This document shows, piece after piece, positions 10,495 through 20,574 of a DNA stretch of 64,000 bases. This stretch comes from an uncultured Sulfurovum sp. (GTDB lineage: Bacteria > Campylobacterota > Campylobacteria > Campylobacterales > Sulfurovaceae), in NCBI GenBank assembly GCA_902727895.1, contig CACVAP010000068.1, positions 26,058 to 90,057 on the forward strand. The letters are read 5' to 3'. Positions within the stretch are counted from its first letter, which is position 1; every line of letters starts with the position of its first letter. The position numbers and the translations under genes are program-made. The notes below the pieces were generated by a model. The model worked only from the letters and a program-made list of their open reading frames with translations. It was not told the origin of the DNA and searched no databases.

Positions 10495-12159
10495 TTATAT
10501 CCAAATGTTCTTATTTTTCACAATATAATCCCCAACCCTAAAAGAGTTAGCATAAATTGTCCAAGTATACGTAACTGAACCACCCGTAGGCATAAATGAG
10601 CCATCGGTTACAAATAGGTTTGAAACTTCATGCGCTTGACAATGTTTGTTTAACACAGAGGTTTTAGGGTCATCTCCAAAACGACAACCTCCTGCTTGTA
10701 AGTTAGGTGGTGGCGCAGGAGAAATGGATGACTTAACTTCTGTTGCACCCATTTTCTTTAGAACATCTTCTGCTTTTTTAGCCAAATATTCTCCAACTTC
10801 TAAATCTCGCTTATGCGCACCAATACGGATGTTAGCCACAGGAACACCATAGGCATCTTTGTATTTGTCATCTACTGAAACAAAACAGTTGTCTGTGGGT
10901 AACCAGTCATTAAAAACTTCAAAATTTAGTTGTTTGGTTTTGTTTAGTTTATGGTAAATTTTATCTTGAAGTTCTTTTCCCCACAGAAGTTTTCCATTGT
11001 CAAAACGTTGTTTGGTAGCTTGGGTCATAGGATTGGCATGTTGAAAAAGAAAGTCTACAATGCCTCCCTTTACTTCTTTCCCATCTTCTTCATAAAAATA
11101 CCAATCACAGAGGCTTCGGTTGACAAACAAGCCTTCAACCATCAGTTTGTTGAGTGCCATTGAGTCTTCATCGAACTGTCCAGAACCAACGCCACCTGCT
11201 GAGAAAAGTAAGTTTTTACCTACTTGTCCAGCATTGTTAGAAAGACCATTTGGAAAGCTTTTAGATTTTGAGTTTAAGAGCAAACGAGAACTCTCTACAG
11301 CTTGACCAGCCACAATAAAAAGTTTGGCTTTGATCCTTTTGTCTTCTTTTGTTTTGGTGTCAACATAAAGTGCTTCAACTACTTTCCCTTCTTTTTCAAC
11401 AAGTTTTTTGACAAAAGCATGAGTAATAATACTAAAGTTTTTTTTGCCTAACATCGGCTGTAAAAGAGAAGCCCTAGCAGATCCTTTTGCCCCAGAAGAA
11501 CAACCATAAGATCCACAATAGTTAGAGTAGTAACAATTGTCACGCTTTCCTTTGGCTTTTGAAAGAATAGCACGAGGGGTTTTGTATGGTGTGAAGCCTA
11601 GTTTTTTACAGGCATCGTCTATCTTAGCTGAGATAGGGTGTTCATCTAAAGCAGGGTAGGGAAAGTTCTTAGTACTTCTTGGTTCATGGTGTTCAAAATG
11701 GGTTACTTCACCTGAGACACCAACCAAACGTTCTACTTCTTCAAAATAAGGTTCAAACTCTTTATAGTCTGAAACCCAGTCAACAACATTTGCGCCATCA
11801 ATAGCCCCATAAGTAGATGCTAGTTTAAAATCTTTTGGCTTCATTCGGTGAAAGTATCCAGACATAAAGTTAGATGATCCACCCACAATGTTTCCGTTAA
11901 AATAAGTACGTTCTGTATCTCGGGTTGAACTTTTAACCCACTTCCCACTTTCCTGTGTTTCTATGGTGTGGTAAGAGTCTTTAAATGAAGGGGTGACTAT
12001 TTCACGTTTACAGTAAGCCAGTTCATCTTTAGAAAAGTCTTCTTCTTTGTAAAAACCACCACGTTCTAACATAACAACGTTCATGCCAGCTTCTACGAGT
12101 TTATGGGCAACACCAGAAGCACCAGCTCCTGTTCCTACAATACATACATCATACATCAT
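10495..12159 (-). CDS. GMC family FAD-dependent oxidoreductase
   Basis: N-terminal dinucleotide-binding motif DVCIVGTGAGASGVAHKLVEAG; C-terminal SNLFVTDGSFMPTGGSVTYTWTIYANS typical of GMC enzymes. Confidence 0.9.
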   Translation of the reverse strand: MMYDVCIVGTGAGASGVAHKLVEAGMNVVMLERGGFYKEEDFSKDELAYCKREIVTPSFKDSYHTIETQESGKWVKSSTRDTERTYFNGNIVGGSSNFMSGYFHRMKPKDFKLASTYGAIDGANVVDWVSDYKEFEPYFEEVERLVGVSGEVTHFEHHEPRSTKNFPYPALDEHPISAKIDDACKKLGFTPYKTPRAILSKAKGKRDNCYYSNYCGSYGCSSGAKGSARASLLQPMLGKKNFSIITHAFVKKLVEKEGKVVEALYVDTKTKEDKRIKAKLFIVAGQAVESSRLLLNSKSKSFPNGLSNNAGQVGKNLLFSAGGVGSGQFDEDSMALNKLMVEGLFVNRSLCDWYFYEEDGKEVKGGIVDFLFQHANPMTQATKQRFDNGKLLWGKELQDKIYHKLNKTKQLNFEVFNDWLPTDNCFVSVDDKYKDAYGVPVANIRIGAHKRDLEVGEYLAKKAEDVLKKMGATEVKSSISPAPPPNLQAGGCRFGDDPKTSVLNKHCQAHEVSNLFVTDGSFMPTGGSVTYTWTIYANSFRVGDYIVKNKNIWI

Positions 12160-12677
12160 ATTACTTCTCCTTGTAGGTTTTGTGCATAAGGCACTTTTGG
12201 TTGGGGTACACCAGCATTATGGTTTAACCATTTCCATCCAGATTCATTTTTGTTACCCCCATAAATAGGATTGGCTAATAACGCTTCAAGGGTAAAGTAA
12301 AGTATAAATGAAATCCAGTTTTCGCCCATTTCATGATTCTTTATAAAAGCTCTAAGTGTTTCGTCTTGTTCTTTAGGGCTTTGGCTTAAGAAGTCTGGGT
12401 ACTCAGTCATAAGTTTTTCTGCACCACTTTGCAAATAAACCAAATCTGAGTCTAAAAATGAGGAATGTGTTGCAACATTGGCAAGGTAAGCTGTTGCCCC
12501 AAACTCTATGGCTGAGGGAGCAACTAAGCCTTTAGGAAAGAGTACTTCCTGAACAGCTGTTAGGGTTTTAAAGAGGTCTATTTTAATATTACTCTTCGCC
12601 TCTTGTGGTAGTAGGACTAGGGCTGTTCCTGCAAGTACAGAAGAAGCTATAAATACACGTCTGGTTATTTTTTTCAT
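12156..12677 (-). CDS. Gluconate 2-dehydrogenase subunit 3-like protein
   Basis: Twin-arginine-like leader (TRRVFIASS), size, and coupling (ATGA overlap) to the GMC oxidoreductase. Confidence 0.75.
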   Translation of the reverse strand: MKKITRRVFIASSVLAGTALVLLPQEAKSNIKIDLFKTLTAVQEVLFPKGLVAPSAIEFGATAYLANVATHSSFLDSDLVYLQSGAEKLMTEYPDFLSQSPKEQDETLRAFIKNHEMGENWISFILYFTLEALLANPIYGGNKNESGWKWLNHNAGVPQPKVPYAQNLQGEVI

Positions 12678-12819
12678 GTAAAAAGTATAACGAAGATGTA
12701 TGTAGAACTTGTTATGTTGAATGCCTTTTAATGCTAAATAAGTTATATATTAGTATCTTTAATTTAAATCTAAAAAAACTTGGTATAATATTTACTTATT
12801 ATAAATATAGGAAGTAATT

Positions 12820-13680
12820 ATGAAAATATCAAGCACTCTATTTTTAAGCATGTTTTTAATAACAGCAGTTTACGCAGAAAAAGAAGAACACCATGAACAT
12901 GTGGGAACTACGAATATAAAACTTAATTATGAAATTTTAGATTTTGAAAACTCAAAAAAGAAAACAGATGGAAAACGTTATGGTGTAGAAATAGACCAAC
13001 AAAGTAATGCCCATCACTATAGAGTTTATTATGAACGAACCGACACAGAAACCACGGCTGTACTACCCAAAGACTTAGAAGTGAATAAATACGCCTTGAA
13101 GTATGATTATAGTTTAAACAAAAAAAATAGCCTTTCTCTTTCGTATATTAATATAGATGATAATTTGATGAAAGAAACAGATGGTGGGAATATTTATGGT
13201 ATTGGATACAAGCATAAAGCTCTCACATTAACACAGTATTTGAGTGATTATGATAACTTTGATGTTTATCAAACCGACTTAAAATTTGGTATGAAAAAAA
13301 AGTTTGATAAGCTTGTTGTAAAAGGTGGAGTCATTGGTAAATATATTCACTTAAAAAACAAAGACTCAAACAACTTTAGTAAAAAAGCAAAGACAGACTA
13401 TTTTACTACGGGGCTAAAAGTTCATGCTGACTATGGTGATTATCATGCTTCGGCAGGTACTTACATGGGAACACGGGTGTTTGCTGTTATGAATGAAGGC
13501 TTACAAGTTCAGCATCATGCTATGGAGTTTAAAGAGAGTTACATGGTTGATGTAGGAAAAAAGTTTGACCAAGTTTTAGTGCATCTTCGTTATGCCAAAC
13601 ATAATGCAAAAGAGATACCCATCGACAACGACCATGTTAAAGTTGAAAACATTGCCTTTGATTTAGAGTATCAGTTTTAG
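12820..13680 (+). CDS. Putative outer membrane beta-barrel protein
   Basis: Signal peptide and amphipathic beta-rich sequence ending in ...FDLEYQF. Confidence 0.6.
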   Translation: MKISSTLFLSMFLITAVYAEKEEHHEHVGTTNIKLNYEILDFENSKKKTDGKRYGVEIDQQSNAHHYRVYYERTDTETTAVLPKDLEVNKYALKYDYSLNKKNSLSLSYINIDDNLMKETDGGNIYGIGYKHKALTLTQYLSDYDNFDVYQTDLKFGMKKKFDKLVVKGGVIGKYIHLKNKDSNNFSKKAKTDYFTTGLKVHADYGDYHASAGTYMGTRVFAVMNEGLQVQHHAMEFKESYMVDVGKKFDQVLVHLRYAKHNAKEIPIDNDHVKVENIAFDLEYQF

Positions 13681-13777
13681 TAGACAGAGTCTTTGTCTAA
13701 GTTATTCTGCTTTAAGTCTAAACTATTATACTTATAAATAAAAATAAGTCTAATATACTAGACCTAAATGGATAAAG

Positions 13778-14983
13778 ATGCAAAATATACTTAAAAATGC
13801 TAAACGACTTTCACTTCTAAAGCAAAATCAAACCATGCCAAAGTATAAAAGGTATCTTTTTCAAGAGGTTTTTGATTCACAAAGTAAGATTATTGGTGTT
13901 TACGGTAGTAGGGGAGTTGGTAAAACCACCATGCTTTTACAGATACTTGGAGCTTTTAAGTTAGAAGCGTCTAAAAAACTTTATATCTCTTGTGACCATC
14001 CTATTTTTAAAGGGGTTTCACTTTTTGATTTTGTCGATGAATTTGTTAAACGGGGTGGTGAATTTATTGTAATAGATGAGATTCATGAAGCTGAAGATTT
14101 TCAAGCTCAACTCAAATCTATTTATGATTTTCTAGAGGTAAAGATACTTTTCTCAGGTTCATCTGCCATTGAAATTACCAATCCTGATTTTGCACGACGA
14201 TACTCAATGTATAGGATGCCCATATTTTCATTTAGGGAGTATTTAGAGATTACTCAAGGGGTAGCTTTAAAGGCGTATAATTTAGAATCCTTACTTGAAA
14301 ATCATGAGAATATTGTTTATGATGTTATGGCGCAACTTGTAGACAAAAAGATACTAAAACTTTATGATGAGTTTATAGATGTGGGTGTATATCCCTTCTA
14401 CTTTGAAGATAAACTCAAATATGTGGACAGAATAAATGAGACCATTAATACTGTTTTACATAAAGATTTAGGACGACTCTTTAACATACAAGCAGATAAA
14501 ATAGATACACTAAAAAAACTTTTATTGACTGTCTGTGTTTCTGAACCCTTGGAACTTTCCATAGATAAATTAGCCACAACGGTAGGTATTAGTAAGATGA
14601 CGCTTTATAAATATATTGACTATCTAGGTAAAGCAGAACTGATTAATCATATCTCTCATGAAGCAAAACGTTTTAAGTCCATACGAAAATCTGACAAGCT
14701 TTATCTTGCCAATACCAATCTTTTTTCAGCACTGTGTATGAACTCAGCCATAGGAACAGTTCGTGAGACTTATTTTGTGAGCATGTTACAAAGTAGCCAT
14801 AGCCTACACTATGTAGATAGGGGAGACTTTTTGGTAAACGAAAAGTTTACCTTTGAAGTAGGAGGTAAAAACAAAACTTTCAAACAAATCAAAGATATTC
14901 CCCATTCATATCTAGCATTGGATGACATAGAGATAGGCATGGAGGGGAAAGTTCCTCTTTGGTTATTTGGGTTTTTGTATTAG
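13778..14983 (+). CDS. AAA_14/DUF4143-type ATP-binding protein
   Basis: Walker A GSRGVGKTT, Walker B FIVIDEIHE, C-terminal DUF4143-like region. Confidence 0.85.
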   Translation: MQNILKNAKRLSLLKQNQTMPKYKRYLFQEVFDSQSKIIGVYGSRGVGKTTMLLQILGAFKLEASKKLYISCDHPIFKGVSLFDFVDEFVKRGGEFIVIDEIHEAEDFQAQLKSIYDFLEVKILFSGSSAIEITNPDFARRYSMYRMPIFSFREYLEITQGVALKAYNLESLLENHENIVYDVMAQLVDKKILKLYDEFIDVGVYPFYFEDKLKYVDRINETINTVLHKDLGRLFNIQADKIDTLKKLLLTVCVSEPLELSIDKLATTVGISKMTLYKYIDYLGKAELINHISHEAKRFKSIRKSDKLYLANTNLFSALCMNSAIGTVRETYFVSMLQSSHSLHYVDRGDFLVNEKFTFEVGGKNKTFKQIKDIPHSYLALDDIEIGMEGKVPLWLFGFLY

Positions 14984-15046
14984 CCTAAAGATGTTTTTAG
15001 TTTTCAAAGATATAATCTAAGCATCTATTGGAAATAGGGAAATAGC

Positions 15047-16777
15047 ATGTCAAAAATCACCACCAAACTCGACAACTCCATGCCAATTTTTGAACGTTTG
15101 GCGAAAATTAAAAAGCTTTTTTCATCGTCCACGACTTTTTGGACAGTTACACGTATATTCCCAGTTTTTATTATTTCTCAATTTATTGCTTTAGCTTGGA
15201 ATGAAAAATTTTCTGAAAATGTAATGGGCTTTTTTAAAGATGCTCCTGAGTGGTCGAAATCATTTATTGAACTATGTATAGCCTATTTTGAAAAGAGTGG
15301 AGATTGGTTGTACGTGGGTATTTCTATTTTTATCATTATTTTATTGTTAATAGGAAAGTATTTTGATACTAAAAGTATTCCATCTGAGGAACTTAAAAAG
15401 ATAAGTGATACACAAGAGAAAATATTAGAAAATAAAAATACAGAAAACTATCTAGTTAAACGAATAGAACAATTAGAAGTTCAACTTCTACAAAGTATAT
15501 CAGTCCAAGAAACAGAGCGTTTAATCGATGAGGTAAGTAGCTTAAAGTTAGAACTCTTAGCCTTACAAATTAACGATAAGGTCATTAATGAAGCTCAAAC
15601 TATCATAGAATCAGAAGCTAAAGAGGGTGTACCTAAAGCATTAGAGCTTATAGAAAAAAACAATCCTAACAGACAAATAGTCAAGCTACGTGAACAAATG
15701 CAAAAACAAGCAAAAATCTCACGCTATAAAGCAAGTTTATATGAGTGGATAAACCAGTGGGAAAAAGCAGATACCTCCTACCAAGAAGCAATAGAATTTG
15801 CTCCTAATAATGATAACTATTTTGAGTATGCTTATTTTTTACAAGTTCATAGAGCAGATTTTAAAAAAGCAGATAAGTTCTATAGAATGGCTTTGGATAA
15901 GACAGAGTCATTAGTTAAAAAAGCAACTATTTTAAATAACTTAGCAAACTTTCATGCAGAAGATAGCACAAAACGTACAGAGGCATTGAGTGAGTATGAA
16001 GAGGCATTAAAGATATATAGAGCCTTAGTAAAAGAGAATCCTAAAGTCTACTTACCTGATGTGGCAATGACTTTAAATAACTTAGCAAATTTCCATTCAG
16101 ATGATAGCACAAAACGTACAGAGGCATTGAGTGAGTATGAAGAGGCATTAAAAATAAGAAGAGCCTTAGCAAAAGAGAATCCTAAAGTCTATTTGCCTGA
16201 TGTGGCAATGACTTTAAATAACTTAGGACTTTTTCATGCAGAAGATAGCACAAAACGTACAGAGGCATTGAGTGAGTATGAAGAGGCATTAAAAATATAT
16301 AGAGCCTTAGCAAAAGAGAATCCTAAAGTCTACTTGCCTTATGTGGCAGGGAGTTTAAATAACTTAGCAAATTTCTATTCAAAAGATAGCACAAAACGTA
16401 CAGAGGCATTGAGTGAGTATGAAGAGGCATTAAAGATATATAGAGCCTTAGCAAAAGAGAATCCTAAAGTCTACTTGCCTTATGTGGCAGGGAGTTTAAA
16501 TAACTTAGGACTTTTTCATGCAGAAGATAGCACAAAATGTACAGAGGCATTGAGTGAGTATGAAGAGGCATTAAAGATATATAGAGCCTTAGCAAAAGAG
16601 AATCCTAAAGTCTATGGTGAAGATTGTGCTAAAACTTTAGTTATGGGTGTTTATTTGTTTGGGGCGAATAAAATGCAATTAGATGAGGCTTTAGAACTGC
16701 TTGAACCTTACCCTGATAATTATGGAAGTGTAGGTGGGTTACGTCAAATGATTTTGCAGTTAAAAGAAGCAAGGTAG
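15047..16777 (+). CDS. Membrane-associated tetratricopeptide repeat protein
   Basis: Two TM-like segments near the N-terminus, coiled-coil, then five near-identical 47-aa repeats (NNLANFHAEDSTKRTEALSEYEEALKIYRALAKENPKVYLP). Confidence 0.85.
   Translation: MSKITTKLDNSMPIFERLAKIKKLFSSSTTFWTVTRIFPVFIISQFIALAWNEKFSENVMGFFKDAPEWSKSFIELCIAYFEKSGDWLYVGISIFIIILLLIGKYFDTKSIPSEELKKISDTQEKILENKNTENYLVKRIEQLEVQLLQSISVQETERLIDEVSSLKLELLALQINDKVINEAQTIIESEAKEGVPKALELIEKNNPNRQIVKLREQMQKQAKISRYKASLYEWINQWEKADTSYQEAIEFAPNNDNYFEYAYFLQVHRADFKKADKFYRMALDKTESLVKKATILNNLANFHAEDSTKRTEALSEYEEALKIYRALVKENPKVYLPDVAMTLNNLANFHSDDSTKRTEALSEYEEALKIRRALAKENPKVYLPDVAMTLNNLGLFHAEDSTKRTEALSEYEEALKIYRALAKENPKVYLPYVAGSLNNLANFYSKDSTKRTEALSEYEEALKIYRALAKENPKVYLPYVAGSLNNLGLFHAEDSTKCTEALSEYEEALKIYRALAKENPKVYGEDCAKTLVMGVYLFGANKMQLDEALELLEPYPDNYGSVGGLRQMILQLKEAR
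15931..16614 (+). repeat. Five tandem 141-bp repeats inside the TPR gene
   Basis: Unit beginning tttaaataactta recurs at exact 141-bp period (15931 ... 16495) with few substitutions. Confidence 0.9.
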
Positions 16778-16841
16778 GTTCGATTTTATCGAACACTTTT
16801 TATTCAAGACATTATTATAAGTTCGATGCAATTGAACCTAC
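16774..16841. repeat. REPIN-like pair of inverted palindromes
   Basis: gtaggttcgat-ttt-atcgaac (16774-16794) and gttcgat-gca-attgaacctac (16821-16841): each a hairpin, the two inverted relative to each other. Confidence 0.6.
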
Positions 16842-16845
16842 GGGA

Positions 16846-17712
16846 CTATTGGACTTTGATTTTCATCAAATCCTCAGCCCAAATAATATTGCCTTTGTAG
16901 TTTTTACGAATGAGTTCTAAACTCTCTTCTTCAGAATCATAAGTACGTTTCATTCTATGGGAGAGTACAAGGTTTTTTACGCCAGCTTTTCCTGCGACTT
17001 CACCAATGCGTGTTGGGGTAACGTGTAATTTTTTAGCATAGTGTCCTGCATGTTCGGCTATGGCATGATGTACTACTAAATAATCCACTTCATCGGCTAG
17101 CATGGTTAGTTTTTCACTTTGTGCTGAGGTATCACCTGCAAAGAGTATCTTTTTACCTCCTATACTAAGACAGTAAGCAATGGCAGGAATAGACCCATGG
17201 TTTACACCAGCCATACCCACAATGATGTCTCCATAGTTACGAGAGTTAAATCCTTGGTCAAACATATGTGGGACAATTTGAAATGAGTCGCTTTGCTTGG
17301 TTAAGATGTCATCCATGTAAGCATAAGCACCATTTTTCCCAAAGAGACGTTTTAAATAGACTTCAATGTTCGGAAACTTTCCAGCTGCTGTAGTTCCTAA
17401 AATTGGTAAGGCTGCTGTTCGTTCTGAGAAGAATCCAGCTTTCATAAATGCAGGTAAATCAGCAGCATGATCAATGTGTAGATGCGTTAGGGCAATGAAG
17501 TTTAAATCTTCTATCTTCGCTTCTGCTTCTGCAAAACGGGTAAAAGCACCACCTCCAGCATCTACTAAGGCTTTTGCTTTGCCATCAACCCAAACAATAT
17601 AGGAACTAGAAGCACGTTTTGAAAACTCTGGTCCACCTGAACCCAGTATTTGTAAGGTGATGGTTTGGGCAGTTAGAAAGAGGGGGAGTAGAAAGAAGAG
17701 TAGTATTTTCAT
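16846..17712 (-). CDS. MBL-fold metallo-hydrolase (exported)
   Basis: Signal peptide; THLHIDHAADLP metal-binding motif; ILFAGDTS; VLSHR. Confidence 0.9.
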   Translation of the reverse strand: MKILLFFLLPLFLTAQTITLQILGSGGPEFSKRASSSYIVWVDGKAKALVDAGGGAFTRFAEAEAKIEDLNFIALTHLHIDHAADLPAFMKAGFFSERTAALPILGTTAAGKFPNIEVYLKRLFGKNGAYAYMDDILTKQSDSFQIVPHMFDQGFNSRNYGDIIVGMAGVNHGSIPAIAYCLSIGGKKILFAGDTSAQSEKLTMLADEVDYLVVHHAIAEHAGHYAKKLHVTPTRIGEVAGKAGVKNLVLSHRMKRTYDSEEESLELIRKNYKGNIIWAEDLMKIKVQ

Positions 17713-17833
17713 GGAGGTTCCTATGGGTTATGTTATTAAAAGCATAGCATATAGAGTGTTTAGTCTTTGTATGCTTAGACAAGCTCAGTAAGCTTTTGTT
17801 AAAATGTTAAAAAACATTATATAAGGAAAGAAC

Positions 17834-18331
17834 ATGGCAAAAGATCACTACTTTGATATTACAGCTAAGCTAGACATGATGGAGATGAAAAACGCTATTA
17901 TTATGGCACAAAAAGAGATAAAAACACGTTTTGATTTTAAAGGGGTTGTTGCTGAAATTTCATTAAATGAAGCAGGAAAAGTTGTTTCTTTGAGTTCTTC
18001 TTCAGAAGACAAAGTAGATGCATTAAAAGACATACTTATCTCAAAACTTGTTAAACGAAACATTGCTGGAAAGTCATTGGAAGAAGTGAAAACAGAAGGA
18101 ATTTCTGGTGGTAATACCAAGATTATTTATAAGATAATAGATAGCATTGAAAAAGATGAAGCTAAAGAGATAGTTAAAGCCATTAAAGCCATGAAGATTA
18201 AAGTGACACCATCTATTCAAGGTGATGAAGTACGTGTAACTGGTAAAAAGATTGATGATTTACAGGCTGTTATGACTGAGATTAAAACGCTTGAATTAAA
18301 AGCACCGTTGGTGTTTGGGAATTTTAAGTAG
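17834..18331 (+). CDS. yajQ: YajQ family nucleotide-binding protein
   Basis: Size and motifs MAKDHYFDI, TRFDFKG, VRVTGKKIDDLQAVM. Confidence 0.93.
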   Translation: MAKDHYFDITAKLDMMEMKNAIIMAQKEIKTRFDFKGVVAEISLNEAGKVVSLSSSSEDKVDALKDILISKLVKRNIAGKSLEEVKTEGISGGNTKIIYKIIDSIEKDEAKEIVKAIKAMKIKVTPSIQGDEVRVTGKKIDDLQAVMTEIKTLELKAPLVFGNFK

Positions 18332-18337
18332 ATTTAT

Positions 18338-18361
18338 TTACGTTGGCAAAAGCCAACGTAA
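18338..18361. repeat. Perfect palindrome between convergent genes
   Basis: ttacgttggc-aaaa-gccaacgtaa: 10-bp stem, 4-nt loop. Confidence 0.7.
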
Positions 18362-18387
18362 GTAGAAACTGTGGGTTAGCCTAAGGC

Positions 18388-18642
18388 TTAGTCACAGTGT
18401 CCACCACCACAACATCCACCAGTAGGCGCAGCTGCTTGTACAGGTTGACCCATAGTAATGTTAAAGTTTTCACCATCTTCACTTAAAGTAAAACCATGTT
18501 TGCTACAAAATTTTGTATTCATGTGGTTTACCATTGCTTGTGCTTGCATTAATGCATCGTCTTTTGATGCAAAACTTGTGTTGTTCTCTAAGTTACTTCT
18601 TCTGAAACATCCACATTCTCTATCTAAGTTAATTGTTGACAT
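18388..18642 (-). CDS. Small Cys-rich protein, putative metal-binding
   Basis: 84 aa with internal Cys residues and C-terminal GGCCGGGHCD. Confidence 0.75.
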   Translation of the reverse strand: MSTINLDRECGCFRRSNLENNTSFASKDDALMQAQAMVNHMNTKFCSKHGFTLSEDGENFNITMGQPVQAAAPTGGCCGGGHCD

Positions 18643-18802
18643 GTATATCCTTGTTGTTTATTTTCGGATAATACTCAATTATGCTTAATATAATCTTGTC
18701 TTTAAATAAAAATAAGAGCATTTACAATTATTTGCCTACTTAATGATAAAAAGAATTTTTGGTTATAATTCAAAAATTTTTTATAAAAGAGGGATAAGTA
18801 TA

Positions 18803-20041
18803 ATGAACGTAAAGAATCGTTGGTTAATTGTTTTGGCTGCAATGGGTATACACATATGTATTGGGTCTGTTTATGCGTGGAGTGTTTATGTAAACCCCAT
18901 TAAGTCAGCTATGGAGTGGAGTTTAACAGATGTTACCATTACTTTCTCAGTAGCAATTTTCTTTTTAGGGTTGTCGGCTGCCTTGATGGGTAAATTTGTT
19001 GAGAAAAATGGTCCAAAAGCTGCTGCTACATTAGCAGCTGTGCTTTTCGGTTTAGGTACAGTAGGTTCAGGTTTTGCCATTGCTATGGAGTCTAAATACT
19101 TACTTTACTTTACTTATGGAGTATTGGGTGGAGCTGGTTTAGGGATTGGTTATATTTCACCCGTATCTATGCTCGTTAAGTGGTTTCCAGACAGAAGAGG
19201 AATGGCAACTGGTTTAGCCATTATGGGATTCGGGTTTGCTTCAGCTATTTCAGGACCAGCGATTAAATTACTTATTGATGCGACGGATATTCCAACAACC
19301 TTCTATGTTTTAGGATCTATTTACTTTGTGGTAATGTTTGTGGCTTCACGATACATGGAGAATCCACCAGAAGGTTACATGCCTCCGAAATTTTCTCAGG
19401 CAATTGCTGAGGGTAGAAAAAAGGTTAAAGTTGATTTAGCAAACCTAAGTAGAGATGAAGCTGTTAAAACAGGACGTTTTTATGGGCTTTGGATTATGCT
19501 TTTCATTAACGTAACGTGTGGAATTGCTATTATTTCTGTGGCATCACCTTTATTACAAGAAGTTGTAGGGATTTCTGCTTTGGCTGCTGCTTCTGCTGTA
19601 GGTATGATGGGTATTTTTAATGGTGTAGGACGTATTGCATGGGCAAGTGTTTCTGATTATTTAACCAGACCTATTGTGTTTATTTTATTTTTTGTTACAC
19701 AGATAGTTGCCTTTTACCTTTTAACAACGGTAACTTCAATTATAATTTTCCAAGTATTACTTTTCTACATCATGATGTGTTATGGAGGAGCTTTTGCTTC
19801 TATCCCTGCTTACATTGGTGATATTTTTGGAACCAAAGAGTTGGGTGCAATTCATGGTTATATTTTAACAGCATGGGCATTAGCAGGTCTTGTTGGTCCA
19901 ATTATTATTGCTTATGTTAAAGATATGACTGGAAGTTATGTTGGTACACTATATGTATTTGTTGGTCTTTTCTTTGTGGCGTTAGTGGCTTCATTGTTAA
20001 TGCTTGTAAATATTAAAAAACTTCAGAAAAATTTGGCATAA
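18803..20041 (+). CDS. OFA family (oxalate/formate antiporter-like) MFS transporter
   Basis: 12-TM pattern, WLIVLAAMGIHICIGSVYAWSVYVNPI; start set at 18803, downstream of the longest ATG at 18743. Confidence 0.88.
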   Translation: MNVKNRWLIVLAAMGIHICIGSVYAWSVYVNPIKSAMEWSLTDVTITFSVAIFFLGLSAALMGKFVEKNGPKAAATLAAVLFGLGTVGSGFAIAMESKYLLYFTYGVLGGAGLGIGYISPVSMLVKWFPDRRGMATGLAIMGFGFASAISGPAIKLLIDATDIPTTFYVLGSIYFVVMFVASRYMENPPEGYMPPKFSQAIAEGRKKVKVDLANLSRDEAVKTGRFYGLWIMLFINVTCGIAIISVASPLLQEVVGISALAAASAVGMMGIFNGVGRIAWASVSDYLTRPIVFILFFVTQIVAFYLLTTVTSIIIFQVLLFYIMMCYGGAFASIPAYIGDIFGTKELGAIHGYILTAWALAGLVGPIIIAYVKDMTGSYVGTLYVFVGLFFVALVASLLMLVNIKKLQKNLA

Positions 20042-20214
20042 ATTTTAGCGAGAAGATCTAAAATAAGCTTTTTATTTTAAATCTTCTTGTCTTGATGTCA
20101 TCTCTGCGTTAAACATACTAATTTAGTATCTTCTTTATAAATATGTCAATATGACATATTTATACCTATTTTTAATAATTATATTCTATAATGAAATAAA
20201 AATAAGGATACCTC

Positions 20215-20559
20215 ATGAGAAATGAACTTAATAGACTAATTGGTAATCAAAATGAAGAACTTGCAGCTACTTTTTTAGAGACTGAAGACTTTTCAATTGT
20301 GGCACGAAATTATTATGCGCGTAAATTGGGGGAGATTGACATTATTGCTATGCGTGATGGGGTATTACACTTTGTAGAAGTAAAGTCGGGACAGAAAGAC
20401 TTTGATCCTATTTATAACTTTACTCCTTCCAAACAACGTAAGATGATTAATTCGGCTTATTACTACATGAAAAGTCATAACTTAGATGTGGTTTTTTCCA
20501 TAGATTTGATAGTAGTTCGTTGGGGAGAAGTTGAGTTTTTAGAGAATGTCACGATGTAA
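20215..20559 (+). CDS. yraN: YraN family (UPF0102) protein
   Basis: GNQNEELAATFL...ARKLGEIDIIAMRDGVLHFVEVKSG. Confidence 0.9.
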   Translation: MRNELNRLIGNQNEELAATFLETEDFSIVARNYYARKLGEIDIIAMRDGVLHFVEVKSGQKDFDPIYNFTPSKQRKMINSAYYYMKSHNLDVVFSIDLIVVRWGEVEFLENVTM

Positions 20560-20574
20560 ACATTTTCTATAAGA

